Shown here: piece after piece, positions 36,478 to 49,700 of the stretch | How positions within the stretch are numbered: position 1 is the stretch's first letter | Layout: every line of letters starts with the position of its first letter | Assembly (NCBI GenBank): GCA_030159075.1 | Contig: BROG01000153.1 | Span: 526,001-590,000, forward strand | Direction of reading: 5' to 3' | Origin: Atrina japonica | Lineage: Eukaryota; Mollusca; Bivalvia; Pterioida; Pinnidae | DNA length: 64,000 nt | Translations under genes and position numbers: made by a program | The notes under the pieces: generated by a model | What the model was told of the DNA's origin: nothing | Database searches by the model: none | Seen by the model: the letters and a program-made list of their open reading frames with translations, nothing else

Positions 36478-39400
36478 GTATGTAAATCTATATTCAAAAG
36501 TTTTAGCAAATAGTCGAACGTGTGATGTCAAATTATTAGGTAGTTGACATTTCATGGCAATATAAAAGAGATACATGTCTAAGTCAATCGAGGGCAAACA
36601 TGTATTGTTGGTTTATTCCGTGGCTGTGTACTGGACATGCCCTGACGAATGTTTGTTATTTTTCAGAATGACTGACAATCCGATATCACAGCCATTTTGT
36701 AAAACCAATTTAGCACTTGAATTGTAGTTCATGACAGCCACCTAGAAAACATGTTTTCACTTAAATTTTTAAACCATCCATCCCACGGTGTTATTATTTT
36801 CCGGGTTGGCTAGAAATTTGAGCTAGCCTACATGACAGGCACCTAAAAACTTATGAGCTTTAACTTAAACTCCAGCAGTACTGAAATAATTCCATACAGT
36901 ATACAGATGGCTGGCGATCTAAATGCAATTTACCTTCGCTTAAAATCTAGTAATTTATGCACATCAAACCATGTCCGAAATGGCAAAATTTAGAATGCTT
37001 TGAAAACATGGTTCATTTTCCATTACAATTTTTTTTGATTATGTCGATGTATGTATGTGAGATATCTTGTATGCATAATAACTAATCAATATTCATAAGG
37101 TACAGTTGAAAACACCCTCGCGTAAAATACGGACTATATATACTATAAACATAATACCAAAGTTACATTTTCAAGACGATCTGTCAGTTAGACTTAATCA
37201 GTTGAACTCCAATTTAATATATATGTGAATATACAGCCTATAAACTCTTCACAATCACTGCATTTGAACAAAGTCAAAGACCTCAAACCAAGGTTATGCG
37301 TTCAATTCATTTACACAAAGCAACAAAAGGCAATGATTTGTTTGGTAACTAATATGTAGTATCAACTTCCATACCCCTATACAATTTATTTGAAAAAATC
37401 CATCCAACTGTAATTGAACTGATTCTAAGTACAAACCCCTACAAAATCGAGAAAAATGTTTGGAATGAATTCATAATATGAGATACACATTTCCAATGTA
37501 TATATAATTGATTTGCAGAGTTTCAAATTTCTGAATCTAAAACTGAGGTAGAGTAGATTCCCTATTTTCCACGCCCACCCGACTTTCACCATACTGTTAC
37601 CTGTGTAACGTGCCGAGCGCATCACATCGGATTGTCACCCATCCAGATGCTGACCGCGCTCGCCGTTGCTTAACTTCAGTACATGGATATAAACGCTAAC
37701 CGTCCAGCCACAAAAGCTAGCTGATGGACTAGACAGTTAATCTGCCTATATCCATGACTGTTACATTACCCCCTCCGACGACAAGCTTCGTCCCGAAGCT
37801 TCTTGGGTTCAACTTGAAATCCACAGCTTACACTATGCCCTTCAGCTGTATCTCCTGGATTTCAGATCTCTACGCTGCCACCAATTGTAACGTGCCGAGC
37901 GCATCACATCGGATTGTCACCCATCCAGATGCTGACCGCGCTCGCCGTTGCTTAACTTCAGTACTATAAACGCTAACCGTCCAGCCACAAAAGCTAGCTG
38001 ATGGACTAGACAGTTAATCTGCCTATATCCATGACTGTTACATTACCCCCTCCTACGACAAGCTTCGTCCCGAAGCTTCTTGGGTTCAACTTGAAATCCA
38101 CAGCTTACACTATGCCCTTCAGCTGTATCTCCTGACTTGAAATCCACAGCTTACACTATGCCCTTCAGCTGTATCTCCTGGATTTCAGATCCCACCGCTG
38201 CCACCAATTGTAACGTGCCGAGCGCATCACATGCGCATCACATCGGATTGTCACCCATCCAGATACTGACCGCGCTCGCCGTTGCTTAACTTCAGTACAT
38301 GGATATAAACGCTAACCGTCCAGCCACAAAAGCTAGCTGATGGACTAGACAGTTAATCTGCCTATATCCATGACTGTTATATTACCCCCTCCGACGACAA
38401 GCTTCTACCCGAAGCTTCTTGGGTTCAACTTGAAATCCACAGCTTACACTATGCCCTTCAGCTGTATCTCCTGGATTTCAGATCTCTACGCTGCCACCAA
38501 TTGTAACGTGCCGAGCGCATCACATCGGATTGTCACCGATCCAGATGCTGACCGCGCTCGCCGTTGCTTAACTTCAGTACATGGATATAAACGCTAACCG
38601 TCCAGCCACAAAAGCTAGCTGATGGACTAGACAGTTAATCTGCCTATATCCATGACTGTTACACCTGGTTTGCCCTATATACAACCCGACAAACATCTAT
38701 AAATTTGTACTGCACAAGACACACATTTTAATGACCCCTGTGATGTCATTACATTCCATGTGATCCTTACAAACGTTAAACCATGAATACGGATATTCAA
38801 CAATGGAAACTTTGCACCTTTAAATTTTACAAACCACCTGGACGTATAAATCTTGAGGACCGGAATAATAAGCATTTGTACATGATACATCTGTAGTTAA
38901 AACACATAACGGGTGTTTACCTGTTCATCAGCATACATTAAGCATAATTCGACAGATCTATGAACTCCTACTTCCCTCATAAATGAAGAAACAGACCGTT
39001 GAAAGATGGTGAATTACATATTGAACATCCCGAGTAGTGACCGTTTCTTCGCCAAGTGCTCGGTATGCGCCGTGAAAGTCAAAGGTCTATCGGATGAGAC
39101 TTAAAATAGATCCGGGTCACGGTAGGTGTGACAAGAAAAACAATCCTCATTGTATTAGTGTCAGTCCATAGCACAGGCCAATATTTGTGGCATTTCACCT
39201 AAAACTGGTGACATCTCAATATAAGTAAAACATTATTGACGGAATGTAAATTAACAATAAGACAAACAACTAATGATTATCTGCATTTGTGTTATCGGAA
39301 ACAATGGGTTCTTTTGATTATTATGATGTACAGTATAATCTGCCTAACCGAACTGTGTTGTATGTGCCAGGGCTCGAGTATAGCACTAGTCAGCTAAACA

Positions 39401-40695
39401 GTGGCCAGTAAATAACAGGATGGGCAAGTAAATTTCCTATATGCTCTTACCGCATTTTCCACTAAAATAGATAACTCTAGTAACTGTTCTTTTCAATGAA
39501 TATTATACGTATGTAAAGCTTACGAAGTAATACATCTCACCTACAAGTATCCTTTTTTTTCTTTCCTCAAGTTTTATAGTTGGTTATTCATTATATACAT
39601 ATATCGAAAAATTATTTCTTTTGATCTAATTGTGGGACAGTAGAAGTGTGTTGGGGCTAGTGTATTTTATGCTAGTGGTCCTGTGGGCCACTTGGAAAAA
39701 ACAAAACTTAAATTCAAGCCTTGCGTGGAACCAATGGTAATAATCGGAATATAAGATGAGGATAAATTCAGTTTTATTTGCAGTAATATCATTTAGAGTA
39801 TTAATTTCACAAACATTTTATGTAAGAACACAAACATAGTACATGTCAGTTTTTTAGAAAACTGTCAAGTGTAGATCGGAATACAGAGTGTCTATTTAAA
39901 TAACTATGTGATATGGGGATAATTTTATTTTCGAATTCCGACTGTACGAGATCCGGAATTCACAATATAAATACAAATGTATACAAATATATGCAATAGT
40001 AAAATATGTTAGGACCAAACTATTGAAATGGATGACAGTGAATATCGAAATACTCAAGATACAGAGTAGACAGATTATATTGTAATTACATCCGCTTGAT
40101 ATAATTCGAAATTATTAAATAAATGATTGTTTGAATGTCATGCTGTGCTTGAATCATATATAAATTATCATTCAAACGCATTCAATTTTTTCAGTCTATA
40201 GTAAACCAAGTTCCACATCCCCTTGTTTTTGTGGATATGGGTAGTGGTAACTCGGAGAAAACACGTATACTATTAGACAATGTGTTAACACGACAACCCA
40301 GCGTGGAGTACATGCCGGTAGATATATCAGAAGGTACGTCACCGACACAATAGCTTATACCTTACATTTTAGACTGACATAAAGGTTTGTTGGAATATAT
40401 ATTATAAACATAATACCAAAGTTATAATGCTCAAGAACATAGTCTCTGTCAATTAGACTTCATCAGTTGAGCTTCAATTTTAAATATATTTTCCTACTGA
40501 TGCAGTCAACATTTCCTAGGTCGTAGAATTGTTTTGCGGGTGCAGAGTATCGGTTAAACCTGGGGTTTCAAGGTCGGAAGTACAAAGTTTACACATAATT
40601 ATATTCAATTAATGTATCTAATGTATCTAAATATCGATGTGCTTAACTGAATTTGTTTGTAGTTGTAAAATTGTGGCAATAATTACAAACAATTA

Positions 40696-40790
<95 letters not shown>

Positions 40791-43700
40791 TCTCTCCGAT
40801 GGCTGAAGCGAAATTGATCAATGTTTAATATTATCTTTATTTTTTTTTCTCTTACGTATTATTTCCATGGCAAATAATTTCAAAAGTACAAAAGTACTAT
40901 TAAGATATGAAGAATTGACCTAACTCTTCCTTTACAGAATTTTTGATTGAAACCACTGACGCATTACGAGATCACTATGGGGGCAAACTATCAGCTACAC
41001 CAATTGCTGGAGACTACAACCAGGGCATCGCTGCTCTCGGGTTAAATATTTTTTTACACTGAAATAAAACAATGAGTGAAAATGATTACGATATTTGTAA
41101 CATGTCCGGCATAATATGAACTCGAATACAATTTTTTGAGCGATTATATTGCAAATATGTATTGTACAATTATTCTACTTGTTGTTATCAGTATTTGTGT
41201 TAGTGTACAGAAGCTTCCAACTAAAGAGCGGATATGGCGTATTTTTTTATCCAGAAAATTGAGTATCTAATAATGTTTTGTTAATTCCTCTGACGATTTG
41301 GAACCGTCATGAATTACTATAGGTCCAAGTGGTAGATTCTATGAGTGGATATGTCTCCAAGTTGTTTAAAACGAATTTGAATATTATTTTGATATTGATA
41401 GGGTTAATACGTTAGGAAACCTTATAATTGAATGCGTATTTTCCCGATGCGGCACTACCCGAAATAAATGTAAAATTATATCAATTTGCATTTTTTCATC
41501 ACTTGATTCAATACTAGTCTAACCGGGAAATACAATTTTATAAACATTTTAAATCAGGTAATCCTTGCCAAATTAGGATTTACCAAAAACTGACCCAAGC
41601 CCTGAAAGCTAGGGATATGTAGATTTTTACCTGAACAGAACCTGCATTTCATTCATCCGATCTCCAACACAACGAACGAAATATAAAGATAGAATACTGA
41701 CTTCTGTTAGTTTTTTTGTGCCTGTGTATAGCTCTTATTTGTTATTGTACATAAAGTAAAAGTGGTAAAAGAAGAAAAATCGAAATTATGTATTTGGTAA
41801 ACACAGCTAATGATCCTTTAAATCAATACTAAAGTAATGTAACGTCAACAAGAATAACGTTGTCAGTGTCATAAGAACAACTACCGTGTATTGTGACACA
41901 TTAGGCCTTGCCCATTTCAAATAATGGTTAAGTCCGCTGCAATATTACATGTTCTCTCCCAGATTTTGACATTCCACAATACAATTTATTGATTTGGGCG
42001 AGTCTAAATGTGTCCACAGGAAATGACAAGATTAGTCGTGTCATGGTGTATGTCATTAGGAAGCACTCATCGCCAATATAGTCACTTGGAAGTAAATTAG
42101 AATATCAGCAGAAAATTATAAAATGTTAATCCTATTTTGTTCCATAGTGTGAAATGCGTGCTTTGACGTATATCCAAATAAAACTACTAATTAAGATATT
42201 ACTATTGATTTTTCAGTAGTATAAATGGCAACAAACTGATCACGTGGTTAGGAGGAGGTTTCCAGAATCAAGCATATTCCGATCAGGTAGATCGTTTAAA
42301 AAGGTTATCCAAGGTCATGGGCGGTAGGTATTCTGCAGTAGTGTGTATACAATGATATATTTTTACGTTTGTTTCTTATAAGCTTGCCTAACTTTATAGA
42401 CACTTCCACTGGAACTGCGGTACTGTAACTTTGAGTTGCAAAATGACATCAAGAAACAATCAGTTACTATAACGACGTCTATGTTTTTGTGGGTATCTGT
42501 ATCATTTTGCCACTCAAAGTCATAGGACCGCAGTTACAGTGAAAGGACTCATTAGTCCTTCTGGACATTTTGTCCCATTTCGTTTGTGATTTGCAATTGT
42601 ACTTCTTGTTGAGATCATTTGTATATCTAATTTGTCGTATCATAATGGACCTTTGAGTTTCGAATATCCATTGGTACTTCTTCATTTGTACTCAGTATGC
42701 GGGGAAATAAGACATATGCATGTTATCTTGTGATTGTAGCATTTAGTGTTGTCGATATATTGTGCTGATTAAACGTTTTAGTGTTTAATGGTTAAAGGGA
42801 GATAACTCCAATAAATTTGGTGTACCGCACGTGCGGGAGCGGAAGTCAACTGTTACGGGGAAAATCAGGCATGGAGAGAAGCTAGAGAAGCGTCGGGGAA
42901 TTATTACAGGTGACAAAGTTATTTGTACCTGAAGGTAATGGTGAAATTATGACATTTTTGGTGCAGAACTGTGCAGCGGTATCCAGGACCTCACGGGTCA
43001 AATGTTATGAACTGTGTACACCTTATGAAGGATGCATCTTGTGTTTTTTTTTGTCATGTGCAACTAAGTATTAAATAAAATGTAAAATTTTATCATGATG
43101 CCTTCAGCGTTGCAAATACGTGCAGTTCTCTCGCCTACATTTGTACAAATAACTTTATTATTGAATTGAAAAAAGTAACGATAGCTCATTAAATGTAATT
43201 ATGGATAATTCGGACAGTGAAAGTACTCATACTGGTGCCAGTGGTGGTGCTAGGGATAGACAGTCAAGTAAAAGTATTTCTGATGAGGATTATAAGCGAG
43301 AACGTGTTATTACCATGTATAATTCTCGCAGTGGATATGCAAGTGCAGTTACAAGAAAACTGAACGAATTCAATGAATTGATAAACATGAATGCAGAATT
43401 TGAGTCTGTTGGTAGTTGTCTGGATGGTGTTTTAGATGCATTTAGCAACTTTAAGGTTGCACATACTGAATTTATAAGTTTCGCTGCTGGAGTTGATGAG
43501 GATAGACTTAATAGCAGTAATATTAATTTTGAAAAAAATTCTTGTGACGTGACTGCGGCTAAGGAAAAATATAATAGATCTAGTTTACATGTAGTGCAAC
43601 CTGTAGATCCAGATGATAGTGCATCACACATATCTCGTAATTCAAACACATCAAGTGCTTTAGCTAAGGCTTCGGCTAAGAAAGCTATGTTAAATACGAG

Positions 43701-46700
43701 AGCTGAGTTTTTAAGGAAGCAATTATTACTAGAACAAAAACAATTTGAAATGAACCAAGAGTTAAAACTTTTAAAACTTAATGCTGAAATTCAAGCTGCA
43801 GAGGCTGAGGAGATGGTGCTATCTCAATATGTTGCAAATAAGTCTAAAAGTAACATTTCACATAATACAGGTGAAGTAACGTCACATAATGTATCTTTAA
43901 TGAGAGAATCTGGACAAAGTCCCTGGTATGAATCAAAATACCGAGATGAAATTCGAGTATGGTGGGCAGAAATTGCCAGAAATGAAATCTGATACAACGA
44001 AGCGAGATACAGTTACAAATACAAATTTTTCGTCGCTTAATCCATGTGCTACTGAGTGGACAGGGATACCAGTTAGGCAAACTAAGTACAACGTCAATGA
44101 AAACCCACAAGGTTCAGGTATACATGTAGATCCGCATGTAGATGTTAACACTTCTACTACCAGTAAGAAACCTGTTGAATCTGAACTCCAAGTTCAAAGA
44201 CAGCTACTAGATATCATTAGTCTACCTAAAACATGTCTCATGACTTTTGATGGAAACCCTATGGATTACTGGGTGTTTATGAATGCATTTGACAGTTCAG
44301 TTGGACAGTCTTCTGTAAGTGATGGGGTCAAGTTAAATAGACTTCTTCAGTATTGTACTGGAAAGGCAGCTCAAGTCATTAAGCCGTGTATTATTATGAA
44401 CTCTACTGATGGCTATATACGAGCTAGAAATCTGTTAAAGGAAAGATTTGGAAACAATTACATGATATCTGAAGCATGGGTTAAGAAGCTTACAGAAGGA
44501 GTACCAATTAAGCCTAATAACAGTCACGCTATACGAGATTTGGCTGATGATGTTAGAGCCTGTATGGAGGCCCTGAAGGCCATGGATATGTTAGAGGAAA
44601 TAGATTCTCGCAGTCGTATGGTTAAGATTGTTTCAAGATTACCACTTTATATGCAGTCAAGATGGCGTAAGGATGCGCTACAGATTCTAGAAAGAACTGG
44701 AAGGTACCCGAACATAATAAAATTTGCATCATTTTTTGAGACAGTGGCAAAGGAAGTGTTAGATCCGGTGTTTGGCACTGCAGCTGTTAGTGACATTAAA
44801 GATAACAAAGTATTCACAAGGTCAAATAATCAAAAGGGAAGTGGTGCTAGTTTTAATGTGGAAGTTTCACATGGATCTGTTAATCGAGAGCAAGTAAATA
44901 ATAACTCTGTGAGAAATCTGGATAAATTTCCGAGATCACAAAGTGTCAAGTGTTTCCTATGCGGCGGTAAACATCAAATGAATATCTGTCGTAAATTTCT
45001 CGGAATGTCACCGTCTCAACGGCTTGAAGTTATTCGGAAGCACAGACTCTGTTATAACTGTTTGATATTTAGAAATCATACAGCCAGACAATGTAAAAAT
45101 ACTAATGTGTGTGGGACTGGTCATTGTAAATTGAAACACTCAAAACTGTTGCATGATGCTTTATCGTCAAATAAGGGAAGTGATTCAAGTGCAGCTGTTC
45201 AGTCAAATGAATTGGCGAACAAAGTGAATATTCATCAGGATGATAAGATGGATAGAGTGGAAGCTCATAGTTCTGGTGCTTGTGGTGAGGCAGATATAGA
45301 GACTTCAAGGGTATCACTGCCAATAGTAACTGTACTAGTACGTGGTAAAGGTCAGAAAGAGTTAATAAAGACAAACGCACTGTTAGATCCTGGAAGTAAT
45401 AAGACATTTTGTTCTCAGGAACTTGTGAAATTGCTTGGATTAAAGGGCAATCATACCACTTTGAATTTGAAAACGTTGAATGACGGCAAGGAATCTGTTG
45501 TTGAACAAGGCAATAAGTACAGTTGGCAAGAGAAAAAATCGTAAACTTATTGACATGCCAAAGGTATATGCTCTAGAGGAATTTCCTGTATTAAAAGGAA
45601 GTATTCCGTCTTCTTCAGATATACATAGGTGGAGCCACATGAATGATGTTATAGTGCCACAAGCGCAATCTGTGACCATATTGATTGGACAGGATAACCC
45701 ACAGGCTCTTTTGCCACTAGAAGTTCGACCAGGAAAATATCCGGACGCTGAACCTTATGCAATCAGAACTGCATTAGGCTGGACAATAAATGGCCCACTA
45801 GGCAAAATAAGTGAACAGATGTATGTTGCAGGAAATTCACATTTTGTTGATGTTCGAACAGATACAGACATAGGTATTGAAACGCAACTGAAGCGCTTTT
45901 GGAGTATTGATACAGGACCGGCTTTGGCTGGCAGCAAGCCACAACTATCAGTAGATGATAAGAGGGTTTTAGATGTTTGGGAAAATTCTGTCACTTACAA
46001 TGATGGACATTATGTATTGAATATTCCATTCAAGGGAGACAACTTTAATTTGCCAAATAACAAAGCATTAGCTGTGAAACGACTTCAATATCTTGGCAAG
46101 CGATTTGCCAAAGATGCTAATCTGCACGCGAAATATACTAATGAAGTTGACAAGCTGTTGGAGCAAGAATTTGCTGAGATAGTCCCGAACCACGAAAATG
46201 AGTCGGATCAAGGAAACCTCTGGTACTTACCACATCATGCAGTATTGAATCCTAACAAACCAGATAAGTTGAGAGTTGTTTTTGATTGTGCGGCGGAATA
46301 CAAAGGTACATCCTTAAACAAGAATGTTTCTCAAGGACCTGATATGACAAATAAGTTGTTAGGAGTGTTGTTAAGATTCCGTGAGGGTCGAATAGCTTTA
46401 ATGGCGGATATTGAAGCAATGTTCTATCAGGTGAAAGTCACACCTCAGGACCGTAACGTATTGAGATTTTTATGGTGGAAAGATGGAGATATATCACAGG
46501 AGCCACTAACTTATCGCATGACTGTGCATCCTTTTGGAGGAGTCTGGAGTCCAAGTTGTGCTAGTTTTGTTCTTAAACGTACAGTGAAGGATAACGCTGA
46601 CTTATTTCATGCCGAGACTGTGGATACAGTGTTGAACAATTTTTACGTGGATGACTGTCTGAAATCTGTTCAGGATGAGCAAACCGCTGTGAAATTGACA

Positions 46701-49700
46701 CGTGAATTGTGTTCATTAACTTCATTAGGAGGATTTCGTCTTACTAAGTGGGTATCTAATAACAAAAATGTTGTTGATAGCATTCCTGTGGAAGAGAGAG
46801 CTTATAACGTGAAAGAATTAGAGTTACATTGTGGTGCTCTGCCGTCGGAAAGAGCTCTAGGAGTTAAATGGGATATCGAAACAGATATGTTTGGAATAAA
46901 AATCAAGCACAAAGATACAAACTTCACCAGAAGGAGTCTACTTAGCATTACAAGTTCTGTTTATGACCCGTTAGGGATTGTTTGTCCATTTGTATTGCGA
47001 GCGAAGAAAATATTTAGATCAGAGTGTCAATTAGTTAAAGGCTGGGATGACGAAATGGACACAAAAAACAAGGATTTGTGGTTTAAATGGTACGAGAGCT
47101 ACCCAGATTGCAAGAATTGAAAGTACAACGTTGTATGTTGCCATTGAATTTTGATCCTAAATCAAAGTTGGAGTTACATAATTTTTGTGACGCATCGGAG
47201 GATGCTTATGGAGCTGTATCTTACATACGAGTTATCAGTGATGATGGAAATATACACTGTGCATTTGTATTGGCAAAGTCGAGATTAGCACCGATTCGGC
47301 GCATGTCAATCCCAAGGTTAGAGCTTTCAGCTGCTGTGTTAGCAGTACGAGTCAGTAGCATATTAAATGAAGAGCTTAGTATTGACATTAGCAGGAATGT
47401 ATTTTGGACTGATAGTATGATAGTGTTGCAATATATCAAAAACAAGGACAAGAGATTTCATACGTTCGTGGCAAACCGTATTGCTGTAATTCACGATGGA
47501 TCATCTCCAGACGACTGGAGGTATGTAAACTCAAGATCTAATCCAGCAGATGATGCCTCTAGAGGACTTAAGGTATCAGAAATGGTTTCTAGTGAGAGAT
47601 GGTTACATGGACCAGACTTTATGGAAATGTGAAAATGACTGGCCTAAGATGCCTACGGATAATTAGGATTTATTGACAGACGATAAAGAGATTAAAATGA
47701 AAGCGCAGTCATGTGTTGTTGAAGCAAGTTCTGGAAACGAATCAGTTGACAAGTTGTTGACCTATTATTCATCGTGGCATCGTCTCAAGAAGGCTATTGC
47801 CTGGTTACTCAAGTACAAAGATTGGCTGCAAAACAAACGGATTGTACGTACATGTATACCTATGGATCTTTGTACTGATGACATGATGAATGCTGAGAAA
47901 GTGATTATTCGTTAATCATTTTGGAAATGAGATAAATTCTCTGAAATTACCAAATGGAACAATAAGTAATAAAAGTAAAATATTTAGCTTGGAACCCAGT
48001 TTGGACAAGAACAATATTCTTCGTGTTGGAGGGAGATTGTTACATGCTCCCATTTCTGACTTGGCAAAACATCCAATCATACTTCCTAAGGAACACCATG
48101 TAACAAAACTTATCATACAACATGCTCATGAGTTTGAAACAATACATTCAGGTAGAGAACATGTATTATCGGTTCTCAGGCAGAAATATTGGATTCCAAA
48201 ATGTCGTCCACTTATCAATGCAATTTTGCATAGATGCATGATATGTAAACGCCTCAGGGCAGTAGTTGGTTCTCAAAAAATGGCAGCACTTCCGTCGGAT
48301 AGAGTATTACCAGAGCATGCACCCTTTACAAATGTTGGAATAGACTGTTTTGGACCATTTTATGTAAAACGGGGTCGTAGTCAGGAAAAACGATATGGCT
48401 GTCTATTTACGTGTCTTTCGATTCGTGCTGTGCATATTGAGAAACTTCATTCATTGGATGCAGACCCTTTCATAAATGCGTTGATGCGATTTATTGCTCG
48501 CAGAGGAGTTCCAAAATTGATAAGGTCAGACAACGGATCTAATTTCATTGGTGGAGAAAAGGAATTGCGACAATCTTTGCAAAGTTGTTACGAAAATGTG
48601 AAAATTAAGGATCATCTTCTGCTACGAAACATTAAATGGAAGTTCAATCCCCCAAGTGCTTCACACATGGGAGGTGTCTGGGAACGACAGATACGGTCTG
48701 TTAGAAAAGTGTTAAATATTGTGTTGAAAAATCAAGTTCTTGATGATGAAAGACTTGATACAGTGTTTTATGAAGCAGAATCACTTGTGAATAGTCGACA
48801 TATTACTTATGTTTCGGATAACCCAAAGGACTTGGAACCGTTGACACCGAATCATTTATTGTTGCTAAGGTCAAATGTGTCGTTACCTAAGGAAAACTTT
48901 ACGCAAAAGGACTGTTATAGACGACGTTGGAAACATGCACAATTTTTGGCAAATACCTTCTGTGAAAGATGGATGAAGGAATATCTGCCCACATTACAAT
49001 TGCGAAAAAAGTGGAAAGTTGTGAAAAACAATTTTAGTATAGGAGATATTGTGCTCGTATTAGACGAATCTGTGTCGAGTATGAACTGGCCTTTAGGTCG
49101 TGTACTTGAAATTTATCCTGGTAAGGATGGATGGACTTGTGAGATCTGTTAAAGTGAAAACTAAATCATCAGAGTTGGTTAGACCAATACATAAACTATG
49201 TCATTTAGAAATTACTTCAGAATAGGTTTGATTTGCAATGGACAAGGTTCAGGCCAGAATAACGCCTCTTGTTCGGGAGTGTACGACGTGCTCTGCTCCG
49301 CAAATCTGTTTGTGTAACTTATGATATAGTAGGACATAACTATATAATGTTTCAGTTTTTTATGATAGTGAATGGACATTAGTTTCATGTGACATTTAAG
49401 ACATTCCTATAACTTCATATGTTGAGGAAACATTTCTTTTCATTGAACTTTTAAGTTTGATTTACATGTAAGTAGGTAATTTACATGACAATTGATATCG
49501 ACATTTGCTATATATAGGATAAATGCTCCTTATAAAGTCGCATTTAGGGGCCGGTATGTTGTCGATATATTGTGCTGATTAAACGTTTTAGTGTTTAATG
49601 GTTAAAGGGAGATAACTCCAATAACTTTGGTGTACCGCACGTGCGGGAGCGGATGTCAACTGTTACGGGGAAAATCAGGCATGGAGAGAAGCTAGAGAAG

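Larger units (their letters stand above)
37604..38663 (-). mobile_element. Tandem miniature LTR element (TRIM) with 5S rRNA-derived LTRs
   Basis: The structure is LTR(37604-37765)-spacer-LTR(37886-38042)-spacer-LTR(38209-38381)-spacer-LTR(38502-38663). In element sense each LTR starts TGTAACAG and ends CGTTACA. ATTGGTGGCAGCG follows directly as a primer-binding site (TGG start), and GGAGGGGGTAA, a polypurine tract, precedes the next LTR. Spacers are 120, 166 and 120 bp and non-coding. CCTG flanks the whole array (37600-37603 and 38664-38667) as one target duplication. Each LTR carries a 46-base segment matching the 5S rRNA internal control region. It resembles plant Cassandra TRIMs. It lies in intron 1 of the methyltransferase gene, antisense to it. 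Confidence 0.85.

Noticed and set aside
37634..38577. Cluster of 5S rRNA genes
   Set aside because: Only the internal control region matches; the 5' half of 5S is absent and the segment sits inside TG...CA repeats with PBS and PPT.
43290..45679. Antisense ORFs (for example 43649-43290, 44110-43844, 45407-45102)
   Set aside because: Shadows of the BEL gag-pol frames, with no recognisable domain.
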